From Dactylorhiza incarnata (lineage: Eukaryota; Streptophyta; Magnoliopsida; Asparagales; Orchidaceae): DNA of 64,000 nucleotides. Under the pieces are notes generated by a model. It saw only the letters and a list, made by a program, of their open reading frames with translations. It did not search any database and was not told the origin of the DNA. Positions within the stretch are counted from its first letter, which is position 1. The number at the start of each line of letters is the position of its first letter. This document shows positions 23,302 through 32,839 of the stretch, in pieces. The stretch covers positions 8,988,001 through 9,052,000 of the forward strand of contig JAWHQI010000065.1 in the NCBI GenBank assembly GCA_033032865.1. Direction: 5' to 3'. A program made the position numbers and the translations under genes.

Positions 23302-23320
23302 ATCTCTCACTATTTGAAGA
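23302..23320 (-). other. Polypurine tract of Copia-2
   Basis: Minus-strand CTTCAAATAGTGAGAGAT directly precedes the 3' LTR start TGTTGGG. The equivalent Copia-3 sequence is CTTCAAATAGGGGAAGAT before its 3' LTR, so the position is conserved between the two families. Confidence 0.75.
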
Positions 23321-23516
23321 AGCCCTAACTTACCTCAATGATAAATGCTACTTATGAAAAGACTTATTAATTCAGATAATATCATCATTCTTGAAGCATC
23401 AAGCATAAAAATGTTCTTCATCATAATACTGTGCATATAAAATAGATTAAATGTTCAAGAGTGGGCATTCACATTCATTTGCCCCAAAAGAAATTAAGAT
23501 TTTAATTGATGCCCCT

Positions 23517-25838
23517 TCAGCGTCTGTTGTTGCTGCTGCTTGCCCCTCTGACCTTTTGCTTCCGTCTTTGGTAGTAGTTGATGGGTAGTGGAATCTTCTT
23601 GGGAGAAGGAGAAGGACCTTGTGGAAATGCTAGCTTGTGAGTCTTCCTCCTTTTCAACTGATTTAAATGTCTATCCCATTCAACCGATTGGTATACTCTG
23701 TGTTGACCCACCTGAAGGTATCCAAATTGGATCCACGATTCTGTTATTATTGTTTTGGATGTTGGACTCCAACTTCCAGACTGGGGATCCAGTTCAATTT
23801 CCCTCAGTCTCTTCTCCTTGTACTGGTTGCTGTTAATTCTTTTTCTTTTCTTGGAGGTGGCTGATTCACCCAATTCTATTCCATACTCTTCAGAGTCCGT
23901 GCTTGCAGAAGGAGTGGCAGCAATGTATACCGATTGAGGTTGATTCATTGTTTGCTTGATCTGATTTGATATCCACATCGCTTGATGTGAACTGGCATTT
24001 ATTATGTCATTCTCCCCCTTTAGGGTTTGTTCAATTATCTGCTCTTCCAGGCTGTCCTTGACTAGCTTTATCTGGTCAATTATGGTCTGATCAATGGCAT
24101 CCAGATTGTTTCGTACTTCCAGCAGATGAGCATCTATTGTGTGGGCAGTCTCATTGACTCTGTTCAGAAGTTGAATATTATTATTTGTGGCGGCTATCTG
24201 TATCTGCTCAAGACCATAATATACGGTTTCTGAGAAGGTTTCGTTGCTGGTTAGGATTTTGTGGGTTTGATGCCCCACTTTATTAACCTCCTCGCTCATT
24301 TTCTCTATTGCGGGGGCAGCCAGACTATAGAAGTGGGCGCACTGGGTGTTCAGGTTGTGTATGTCGCCCTTTATCTTCTTAAATTCTCCCTTCACTTCCT
24401 CCCTCAGATTATCCACGGTTTTTACTATAAGGTGCTCTAGATGTTGTCGCTGAGCATTTAGTAACGTTGTTAGCATGTGAAATAGCGAACCTGTCTGGGC
24501 TGACGGTGGCTCAGCAGTTTGTTCTTCATGAGCTCCTCGTTCCTGCGAGTATGCTTTACTGACATCCTCAGATGATTCGTCACTGACATGTGCTGTGACT
24601 TTGGGCTTCCCTTCAGGTATATCTGGTAGTGGCTCACTTGGAGCTATTAGCACAATCTTGTTAAAAACTGCTAACTCTCGGCAATCCGAGAGAGTAATGT
24701 CTGTCGTTGGCATAGACAAAGGATCTTCTGGCACTGTATTTGGATCTTCATTTCCTGGACAAGAATGTCTCGGATCGATCTCCCCCTCAACTCGGGCATC
24801 CTCAGGGAACATGTCTTCATTTTGAGCGGAGCCATCGAATTGGGGCTCCCCCTCAATCTTTTTATCCCCTTCATTAGGGTTTTCTGTACTTTTACTAACC
24901 TCTGTGGATGGTTCACCTTTGGATTGAGTCGGATGATGTGGAGTTTGTGCGGTGTCGTCAGAACTGTTGGATGACTCTTCTTCGGAGGAGGAATTAATTT
25001 GGACTACTGGTTTCTTCTGCTTCTTTGGAGCAGACTGGGTCGCAGTGGATGGTTTGGGAATGGATCTATCCCATCGATCCAGCATCTTCGTATCCAATTT
25101 CTTGGAATAGTGAAGAGGCATTCCCATTTTCTTATGCAGTACATCTCCCTGAGTGTTCAGAAGGAAAAGGGACAGTATTCTCCCGTAGGCGGGAGATTTC
25201 AGAGAGTTTTTCACTTTTTGAAATACGAACTCACTCCAGTCTGTTTTCTTGGAGTGGATTATCCAGGCCATGGTAGCAAACATGTCTTTGGATATGCGGT
25301 CGTGGGAACCAGGCTTGCACAGTAATACTTTTCCGACAATATCAGCTAATAACTTCCCCTTCTGATTGAACTCTGCTCTTTTGATAGACCCGTAGGTCTC
25401 CCCAGTGTTCCCACACCATTTGTAGCTCGCCGACATTTCTTCGGAGGTCAGTTCATCTTCTTCCTCTCCCCCTTTGACTCTTGGCAGATTCAGAGTTTTA
25501 CTGAGGCTATTCGCAGATATCTTGACTTTCCTGCCCCCCACCAGGGATTTTATCCGTGATTCATGGCGATTGAGTTTTGCGTTGGCGAAGAATTCGCTTA
25601 ATTCTCGGTGGAGTAGAACAGAAGGTTTGCTTAGAACATATTCCAATCTCGATGCCTCCAGCAGTCCTATTACTGACCTAATTTCATCCGAGTAGGCATT
25701 GAACCCTCCTCGTTGAAGTTCACAGCTTGAGATCACCTCTTCTTTCACTGGAGCAATTGATTCAGAGTGAGAGAGAAGGCAACACGTTAACGGAGGCAAG
25801 GGTTTGTCGACGGGATGGCTTAGGGCAAATGATCGCAT
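23517..25838 (-). CDS. Third ORF (ORF3) of Copia-2, intact, about 773 aa
   Basis: This is one uninterrupted frame. An N-terminal helical domain (about residues 30-250) is shared with Copia-3 ORF3, including NQKGKLLADIVGKVLLCKPG against NQKGKLLSDIVGKAILYKPG, and resembles the domain annotated as putative plant transposon protein. A Ser/Glu/Pro-rich acidic linker (about 265-440), a long heptad-rich coiled coil (about 450-650) and a basic C-terminus with KKRKR and KRRK follow. I see no signal peptide or membrane helix, so envelope function is unlikely. The start is chosen at ATG 25838. The frame is also open to ATG 25904, but a TATA box lies between. The codon aligned with the Copia-3 ATG is ATT at 25755-25757. 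Function unknown; nuclear or capsid-associated roles are possible. Confidence 0.8.
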   Translation of the reverse strand: MRSFALSHPVDKPLPPLTCCLLSHSESIAPVKEEVISSCELQRGGFNAYSDEIRSVIGLLEASRLEYVLSKPSVLLHRELSEFFANAKLNRHESRIKSLVGGRKVKISANSLSKTLNLPRVKGGEEEDELTSEEMSASYKWCGNTGETYGSIKRAEFNQKGKLLADIVGKVLLCKPGSHDRISKDMFATMAWIIHSKKTDWSEFVFQKVKNSLKSPAYGRILSLFLLNTQGDVLHKKMGMPLHYSKKLDTKMLDRWDRSIPKPSTATQSAPKKQKKPVVQINSSSEEESSNSSDDTAQTPHHPTQSKGEPSTEVSKSTENPNEGDKKIEGEPQFDGSAQNEDMFPEDARVEGEIDPRHSCPGNEDPNTVPEDPLSMPTTDITLSDCRELAVFNKIVLIAPSEPLPDIPEGKPKVTAHVSDESSEDVSKAYSQERGAHEEQTAEPPSAQTGSLFHMLTTLLNAQRQHLEHLIVKTVDNLREEVKGEFKKIKGDIHNLNTQCAHFYSLAAPAIEKMSEEVNKVGHQTHKILTSNETFSETVYYGLEQIQIAATNNNIQLLNRVNETAHTIDAHLLEVRNNLDAIDQTIIDQIKLVKDSLEEQIIEQTLKGENDIINASSHQAMWISNQIKQTMNQPQSVYIAATPSASTDSEEYGIELGESATSKKRKRINSNQYKEKRLREIELDPQSGSWSPTSKTIITESWIQFGYLQVGQHRVYQSVEWDRHLNQLKRRKTHKLAFPQGPSPSPKKIPLPINYYQRRKQKVRGASSSNNRR

Positions 25839-25860
25839 AATTTTTATTTTTGAACATTCA

Positions 25861-25987
25861 CTATATTTATAGTGCCGGTAGGTGAAGAGGCGCGTACCTT
25901 TCAAAAGCGATCAGACGGCTCTGATGGACCTATCTAATCCCGAGACAATTTGCTCGATTATCTCAATGCACGTATGTCGTCGATATG
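25861..25987 (-). promoter_or_regulatory. Putative internal promoter for ORF3 of Copia-2
   Basis: Minus-strand CTATAAATATAG (25861-25872) lies 104 bp upstream of the codon homologous to the Copia-3 ORF3 start, where the equivalent spacing is 107 bp. About 100 bp further upstream is ATATCGACGACAT (25974-25987), matching the CGACGACAT motifs of this element's own LTR. The sequence and spacing are seen; promoter activity is inferred. The currently open ATG at 25838 would leave almost no leader, so translation from this transcript is uncertain. Confidence 0.55.
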
Positions 25988-26190
25988 TTCCCTGGATATT
26001 CATTTTCTCATCTCGCATCATTTATGTCTTTACTCACATCGCGTTATCGTAATGATCCGCAATTCTAGATAACCTGCACTAATTTTATTAGTAAGTAAAC
26101 TTTGCTGCTCTGACGATAAGTCAGAATAGCTATCATGTCCAAGGCCCCCCAGATTTGTCGGTGGGCACTAGGACTCCCTGCAAAACCTGG

Positions 26191-27576
26191 TTACAAGCCC
26201 TTGGGAACCCAAGCGAATTTGGGTCCTGGGAAATTATTAGCTCCCAAGGGTATGCTTGATTTCACTGCCCTGATGCCAGAATATGCATAATGATTGTGAA
26301 ATAAATTATTTATAGGTTTAGCATGTGTTACCCTTGGAGCAGCTGGATTGAGCCAACACTTACTTGTAAAGTGTCCTGTCTTACCACAGCACCAACAGTT
26401 AAATTTGTTGTGCCCTATTCTCTTGTTGTTGATGAGTGTATGATTCTTCTGTGGGCGGAGTGAGTGCATGTAGGACATAGAATTGCATTGATCAGAGATG
26501 TGATTCTTCCCATTCCTACTTGTTTTATGAGAGTCAGTCCTTTGCACAGATTCCCTTCTTTTCTTGGACCAGCTGAACTCCTGTTCCCTTGTGACTCCTT
26601 TTTCATGACCCATTTTGGAGTTGACTGGCAGCATCTTTCTTCCTACTTGACTGAACATGCTGCCTTTATTCGGTGGAGTGGTTGGCTCTGGTATCGAGGA
26701 TTTAACTCCAGTTCTCCTTTCTGTAGAGGATTTTGTCAAACCCGTAATTTGATTGACTCTGAATTTCGGCGGCAGAGCCAGATTTCTGTCCTTCTTTAGA
26801 AATACAATTTCTTGGGTTAGAGTGTGGCATAATTTTCTACTGTCAACCAGAGCTTTCATAGTTTTCCCAAACTTGGTTATGAGATCCATGTTTAAGCTAG
26901 CATTATAGTCTCTTTTTAGCTGACAGAAATCTGCGTTCTCCCAAGTCAATCTATCAGCCTTTTCCTCGAGATCGAAATTTCTGGCTTGGAGAATTGAGAT
27001 CTCATCGGCTTGCTTCCTGCAGAGTTCCTTGCTCCTACTGAGTTCTTCTAGAAGATCCTCATAATTTTCTGTGAGACATACTTCAGAGTCTGAATCAGTA
27101 TTAGACAATGGAGCCCTTATTCCTACCTGTTCTGGTGTTGTCTTATCCTGAGTTTCCTCCTCTGACTCAGATAGAACAGTTAGTCCGAACTGAGTTTCCT
27201 CCTCTCCATCTGAGTTGCTTGAGTTACTATCACTCAGGGTATTACTTTTCCTTTCAGTTGTAGTGCTTCTGATTTCTGGTGATCCTTCCATGAGGATTGT
27301 TAATGACTCCCACATTTCCTTGGATGTAGTGCAGTGTGCAATTTGATCCAAGGTAGGAGTATCAACTGCACTTGCAATGATGTCTTTGGCCCTTTTGTAT
27401 AAGTTGACTAAGATGATCTCATCTTCAGTCATTTTCTTGGGCAAGGACTTGTGGAGGTTTGGCCCTTCTTGTACGATTTGAAACATTCTTGGATCTAGAG
27501 CTTCCATGAATATTCTAGCTCTTATTCTCCATAAGCTATAATTTTCTTTAAAGCATGCAGCTATTCTTGATTCCAT
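26191..27576 (-). CDS. gag of Copia-2, intact but internally shortened, 461 aa
   Basis: The frame is open from ATG 27576. Residues 1-95 match the N-terminal half of the copia gag of Copia-3 (RIFMEALDPRMFQIV against RLFMEASDPRIYITV; CTTSKEMWESL against CTTAKEIWDTL). After MEGSPEIR the sequence jumps to an acidic region with VGIRAPLSNTDSDSE, equivalent to IGIRAPLSQLDSDLE over 200 residues later in Copia-3. The second half of the gag helical domain and the first zinc knuckle are therefore missing, with the frame kept. A Leu/Glu coiled coil (about 165-240) and one CCHC knuckle CWCCGKTGHFTSKC (about 395-408) remain, and it ends near FAWVPKGL. It would act as capsid or RNA-packaging protein. No stop or frameshift is present. 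Confidence 0.85.
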   Translation of the reverse strand: MESRIAACFKENYSLWRIRARIFMEALDPRMFQIVQEGPNLHKSLPKKMTEDEIILVNLYKRAKDIIASAVDTPTLDQIAHCTTSKEMWESLTILMEGSPEIRSTTTERKSNTLSDSNSSNSDGEEETQFGLTVLSESEEETQDKTTPEQVGIRAPLSNTDSDSEVCLTENYEDLLEELSRSKELCRKQADEISILQARNFDLEEKADRLTWENADFCQLKRDYNASLNMDLITKFGKTMKALVDSRKLCHTLTQEIVFLKKDRNLALPPKFRVNQITGLTKSSTERRTGVKSSIPEPTTPPNKGSMFSQVGRKMLPVNSKMGHEKGVTREQEFSWSKKRRESVQRTDSHKTSRNGKNHISDQCNSMSYMHSLRPQKNHTLINNKRIGHNKFNCWCCGKTGHFTSKCWLNPAAPRVTHAKPINNLFHNHYAYSGIRAVKSSIPLGANNFPGPKFAWVPKGL

Positions 27577-27642
27577 AGCTAATGATCCTTAGACACCCGC
27601 TGGCAGATCTGTTCAAGCTGTTAAGCTTTATTTGAACAACCT

Positions 27643-27655
27643 CCCTCTGATACCA
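27643..27655 (-). other. Primer-binding site of Copia-2
   Basis: Minus-strand TGGTATCAGAGGG, five bases inside the 5' LTR, is the initiator-Met-tRNA type as in Copia-1 and Copia-3. Confidence 0.9.
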
Positions 27656-27660
27656 CTTAT

Positions 27661-29238
27661 TGTTTATGGGGGTGTCTACCCAAATCACCTAGAGGGGGGG
27701 GGGGGGGGGGGGGGGGTGAATAGGTTTTTCTAATTTATACTATCCCCTTTAGGTATTTCTCGATTGTGATTAACGGATTTGCAGAATGTAAAGAACTAAT
27801 CACAGAAAGCACACAATCGATCTATAGAGGTTCCTCAAGACCGGGCGTCTTGAGTAGTCCTCTGTCCCTCTGCGCCTACCCAGCGATCCGCTAGGCTCGA
27901 CAAACTCCGCCAAAATCTTCCGGCCCTCAAGCCTTACACCACGGACCCGCAAGTCCCAACAGCCTAGGCCCTCAAGCCCCTACTGCCCCCGAGCCCGCAA
28001 GCTCGACACTCAGGCCCTTAAGCCCTACCTTTCGGACCCGCAAGTCCCAACAGCCTAGGCCCGCAAGCCCCTACTGCCCCCGAGCCCGCAAGCTCGACAC
28101 TCAGGCCCTCAAGCCCTACCTTTCGGACCCGCAAGTCCCAACAGCCTAGACCCGCAAGTCCCTACTGCCCCCGAGCCCGCAAGCTCGACAAATCGCACCC
28201 GCGAGTGCACTGCCCTGGCCCTTAAGCCTCACAGCTCTCCAGCCCTCAAGCTAGACAATATGGCCCTCAAGCATTACACGAGATTACAGATATAAACTGT
28301 TTCTTCTGCCTGATGTTGATCGGCAACCTTAGCCTGATGATGATCGGCTTCTTGAGAATGAAGAGAATGCCTCTGAATCAGATCTTGAATGCACGGTTCT
28401 TCTTCAATTCTTTCTTAGCCGGATGTGGATTGGCTTCTTAGCAGTCGGTGAGGATGACTGCTTCTTGAGAACTTCTTCTTCTTCTCCGCAAGAATGTACT
28501 GTTCTATTGAACGGCGGGATACTTTTGCTAGTTCTTTCTTGCACGCGAAGTTATCTTTTCTAGGGCAACCCTGTTGCCTTTTATAGAGAGGACAAGCCGT
28601 ATAACGGTCACATTAGCTTTCCTTTCCTGTCAGACGCCCAGCCATCATAGCAGGCCCCTGATTGGACAATCAGGCGGCGGCATTAATTTCTGACAGCGCA
28701 TCCGCGAGATTTGAATTTGTCTCGACGATATATTCCATCGTTACGACGACATGGAATGTATCTCGACGACATGTCATTGTCGGCCTCTTGTGCTTTGGTA
28801 ATTCTTCAGGTCTCCTTGCTTCTGCTTCTGATGCTTGTATTTCAACGATACGGGACATGCTGGCGTTCCTGCATATACGACGATATGCTTCCTTTGTCTG
28901 TGTCGTTGGGACCTTCCTTTGTTCATTCTGTCGTTGTAATTGTAGTATTGTCATGTCGACATGACCACTATTTTGATGTCGACGATACTCCATTCTTCTC
29001 GACGACACGCCTTTCTTTGATAGTATCTCTGCGTTTGCTTTGCCTATCATTACAGCGATAAGCATACTTTGTCGACCATCCCTTCTGTCCTTCTCGACGA
29101 TAAGATCACTTTAAGTACATGACAAGTTGTTGATCACTGCACGCATAAACTAGATGGAATGTTAAATACAATTTGCATTTATCATTGAGCAGAGCACTTT
29201 CTTCAAATCAGGAACATTGCAGGGCGCTGTTCCCAACA
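27661..29238 (-). repeat. 5' LTR of Copia-2
   Basis: This is a near-identical direct copy of 21737-23301. It has the same three 91-bp units (about 27928-28200), TATA box on the minus strand (28578-28587) and CGACGA(C/T)A cluster (28722-29102). The G-run at 27694-27716 has 23 G against 8 in the other LTR. Confidence 0.92.
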
Positions 29239-32200
29239 CTCGCCCTCCAGGTGAGCTCGACTCCATGGGAGGTGTGGAGTGTTCCCTCCCCCTCCAGGTG
29301 AGCTCGGCACCCTGGGATGTGTGAAGTTTCCTCCCCCTCCAGGTGAGCTCGGCTCCGTGGGAGGTGTGGAGTGTTCCCTCCCCACTCCAGGTGAGCTCGG
29401 TTCCCTGGGAGGTGTGGTGTTTCCTCCCCTCCAGGTTAGCTCGCCTCCCTGGGAGGTGTGGAGTGTTCCCTCCCCCTCCAGGTGAGCTTGGCTCCCTGGA
29501 AGGTGTAGAGTTCCCTCCCCTTCTAGGTGAGCTCGGGTCCTTGGGAGGTGTGGAGTGCTCCCTCCCCCTCCAGGTGAGCTCTGCTCCCTGGGAAGTGTGG
29601 AGTTCCCTCCCCCTCCAGGTGAGCTCGGCTCCCTGGGAGGTGTGGAGTTTCCTCCCCCTCCAGGTGAGCTCAGCTCCCTGGGAGGTGTGGAGTGTTCCAT
29701 CCCCCTCTAAGTGATCTCGGCTCCCTCGGTGGTGTGGATTTTCCTCCCCCTCTAGGTGAGCTCAGCTCCCTGGGAGGTGTGGAGTGTTCCCTCCCCCCTC
29801 CAGGTGAGCTCGACTCCCTAGGAGGTGTGGAGTTTCCTCCCCCTCCAGGTGAGCTCGACTCCATGGGAGGTGTAGAGTGTTCCCTCCCCCTCCAGGTGAG
29901 CTCGGCTCCCTGGAAGGTGTGAAGTTCCCTCCCCCTCCAGGTGAGCTCGACTCCCTGGGAGGTGTGGAGTGTTCCCTCCCTCTCCAGGTGAGCTCGGCTC
30001 CCTGGGATGTGTTGAGTTTCCTCCCCCTCCAGGTGAGCTCGGCTCCAGGGGAGGTGTAGAGTTTCCTCCCCCTCCAGGTGAGCTCGACTCCCTAGGAGGT
30101 GTGGAGTATTCCCTCCCCCTCCAAGTGAGCTCGGCTCCCTAGGAGGTGTGGAGTTTCCTCCCCCTTCAGGTGAGCTCGGCTCCATGGGAGGTGTGGAGTG
30201 TTCCCTCCCCCTCAAGGTGAGATCGGCTCCTTGGAAGGTGTGAAGTTCAATCCCCCTCCAGGTGAGCTCGGCTCCCTGGGAGGTGTGGAGTGTTCCCTCC
30301 CCCTCCAGGTGAGCTCGGCTCCCTGGGAGGTGTGGAGTTTCCTCCCCCTCCAGGTGAGCTCATCTCCCTAGGAGGTGTGGAGTGTTCCCTCCCCCGCCAG
30401 GTGAGCTCGGCTCCCTGGAAGGTGTGGAGTTCCCTCCCCCTCCAGGTGAGATCAGCTCCCTGGGAGGTGTGGAGTGTTCCCTCACCCTCCAGGTGAGCTC
30501 GGCTCCCTTGGGGGTGTGGAGTTTCCTCCCCCTCCAGGTGAGTTCGGCTCCCTGGAAGGTGTGGAGTTCACTCCCCCTCCAGGCGAGCTCGGCTCCCTAT
30601 GAGGTGTGGAGTGTTCCCTCCCCCTCCAGGTAAGCTCGGCTCCCTAGGAGGTGTGGAGTTCCCCCCCCCCCCCCCCCCCCCCCCCGACAAGTGAGCTCGG
30701 CTTCCTGGGATGTGTGGAGTTTCCTCCCCCTCCAGGTGAGCTAGACTCCCTGGGAGGTGTAGAGTGTTCCCTCCCCCTCCAGGTGAGCTCGGATCCCTGG
30801 AAGGTGTGGAGTTCCCTCCCCCTCCAAGTGAGCTCAGCTCCCTGGAAGGTGTGGAGTGTTCCCTCCCCCTCTAGGTGAGCTCGGCTCCCTAGGAGGTGTG
30901 GAGTTTCCTCCCCCTCCAGGTGAGCTCGGCTCCCTGGGAGGTTTGGAGTTAGCTCCCCCTCCAGTGAGCTCGGGTCCCTGGGAGGCGTGGAGTGTTCCCT
31001 CCCCATCCAGGTGAGCTCGGCTCCCTCGAAGGCGTGGAGTTCCCTCCCCCCAGGTGAGCTAGGCTCCCTGGGAGGTGTGGAGTGTTCCCTCTCCCTCCAG
31101 GTGAGCTCGACGCCCTGAAAGGTGTGGAGTTTCCTCCCCCTCCAGGTGAGCTCGGCTCCCTGGGAGGTGTGGAGTGTTTCTTCCCCATCTAGGTGATCTC
31201 GGCTCCCTGGAAGGTGTGGAGTTCCCTCCCCCTAGGTGAGCTCGGCTCCCTGAGAGGTGTGGAGTGTTCCCTTCCCCTCCAGGTGAGCTCGGCTCCCTGG
31301 AAGGTATGGAGTTCCCACCCCTACAGGTGAGCTCAGCTCCCTGGGAGGTGTGGAGTTTCCTCCCCCTCCAGGTGAGCTCGCCTCCCTGGGAGGTGTGGAG
31401 TTTCCTACCCCTCCAGGCGAGCTCGTCTCCCTGGGAGGTGTGGAGTTTCCTCCCCCTCCAGGTGAGTTCGGCTCCCTGGGAGGTGTGGAGTTTCCTCCCA
31501 CTCCAGGGGAGCTCGGCTCCCTGGAAGGTGTGGAGTTCCCTCCCCCTCCAGGAGAGCTCGGCTCCCTGGGAGGTGTGGAGTTTTCCCTCCCCCTCCAGGT
31601 GAGCTTGGCTCCCTGGGAGGTATGGAGTTCCCTCCCCCCTCCAGGTGAGCTCGACTTCCTGGGATGTGTGGAGTTTCCTCCCCCTCCAGGTGAGCTCGAC
31701 TCCCTGGGAGGTGTAAAGTTTTCCCTTTCCCTCCAGGTGAGCTCGGCTCCCTAGAAGGTGTGAACTTCCCTCCCCCTTCAAGTGAGCTCGACTCCCTGGA
31801 AGGTGTGGAGTGTTCCCTCCCCCTCAAGGAGAGCTCGGCTCCCTAGGAGGTGTGGAGTTTCCTCCCCATCCAGGTGAGCTCGGCTCCCTGGGAGGTGTGG
31901 AGTTTCCTCCCCCTCCAGGTGAGCTCGGGTCCCTGGGAGGTGTGGAGTGTTCCCTCCCCCTCTAGGTGAGCTCGGCTCCCTGGAAGGTGTGGAGTTCCCT
32001 CCCCCCCCCCCCCCCCAGGTGATCTCGGCTCCCTAGGAGGTGTGGAGTATTCCCTCGCCCTCCAGGTGAGCTCGATCCCTGGAAAGTGTGGAGTTCCCTC
32101 CCCCTCCAGGTGAGGTCGGCTCCCTGGGAGGTGTCGAATGTTTCCTCCCCCTCCAGGTGAGCTCGGCTCCCTGGAAGGTGTGGAGTTCCCTCCCCCTAGG

Positions 32201-32530
32201 TGAACTCGGCTCCCTGGGAGGTGTGGAGTGTTCCCTTCCCCTCCAGGTGAGCTCGGCTCCCTGGAAGGTATGGAGTTCCCGCCCCTCCAGGTGAGCTCAG
32301 CTCCCTGGGAGGTGTGGAGTTTCCTCCCCCTCCAGGTAAGCTCGGCTCACTGGGAGGTGTGGAGTTTCTTCCCCCTCCAGGTGAGCTCGGCGCCCTGGGA
32401 GGTGTGGAGTTTCCTCCCCCTCTAGGTGAGCTCGGCCCCCTGGGAGGTGTGGAGTCCCCCCCCCCCTCCAGGTGTGCTCGGCTCCATGGAAGGTGTGGAG
32501 TTCCCTCCCTCTCTAGGTGAGTTCGGTTCA
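29239..32530. repeat. 45/47-bp minisatellite, right segment
   Basis: About 3.3 kb (roughly 70 units) continuing the array beyond Copia-2, starting with the second TSD copy. C-runs of about 23 at 30662 and about 15 at 32000 interrupt units. The array ends at about 32525, after which the sequence is unique. Confidence 0.93.
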
Positions 32531-32839
32531 CGGGAGAGATGTTGAGTGGAGAAAGGATCTTGCTTCTTACGTTAATCCAGTTTGAATCATTTTTTTAAAA
32601 AAAATCAGCCCCCGAGTTATCATCGTTGGTCTCTCCGAAGCGCGGGTCATCTATTGTTTTTTTTCGGCTCGTGTCAAACCCAAAAAAATTGAGGATTGTG
32701 ATTTACCCGTAATTCGTCGAGACTAGACTGGAAGTAAAGATGGCTGAGACAAGTGGAGTGACCGCTCAGAGGCGACCGGAACCAGTCAAAGCAAAAGGAG
32801 GAACCGGGGAAGGGAAAAGGGAGTGGCGGGGGAAGTGGG
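32531..32839. other. Unique sequence between minisatellite and hairpin repeats
   Basis: No gene or element end is recognised. It includes short A and T runs and a GC-richer end leading into the next repeat. Confidence 0.4.

Larger units (their letters stand above)
21737..29238 (-). mobile_element. Copia-2: pol-less SIRE-like copia element with gag and third ORF
   Basis: Two direct LTRs of 1565 and 1578 bp flank a 4.36-kb interior. An exact TSD CTCGC lies at 21732-21736 and 29239-29243, inside the minisatellite. Read on the minus strand the order is LTR, PBS, gag, internal TATA box, third ORF, purine tract, LTR. No protease active site, integrase, RT or RNase H is present. By eye the LTRs differ at about 30 sites (about 2%) plus a G-run length change, so insertion is fairly recent. 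Sequence just after gag still reads RQIWGALD, similar to the NQIWYLD start of the Copia-3 protease, placing the deletion breakpoint at the beginning of protease. Confidence 0.92.

Noticed and set aside
23588..25695. Plus-strand ORFs of 60-108 codons across 23.6-25.7 kb
   Set aside because: They are shadows of the minus-strand ORF3 of Copia-2.
29203..32531. Similar repetitive ORFs (up to about 240 codons)
   Set aside because: Same minisatellite artefact in the right segment.
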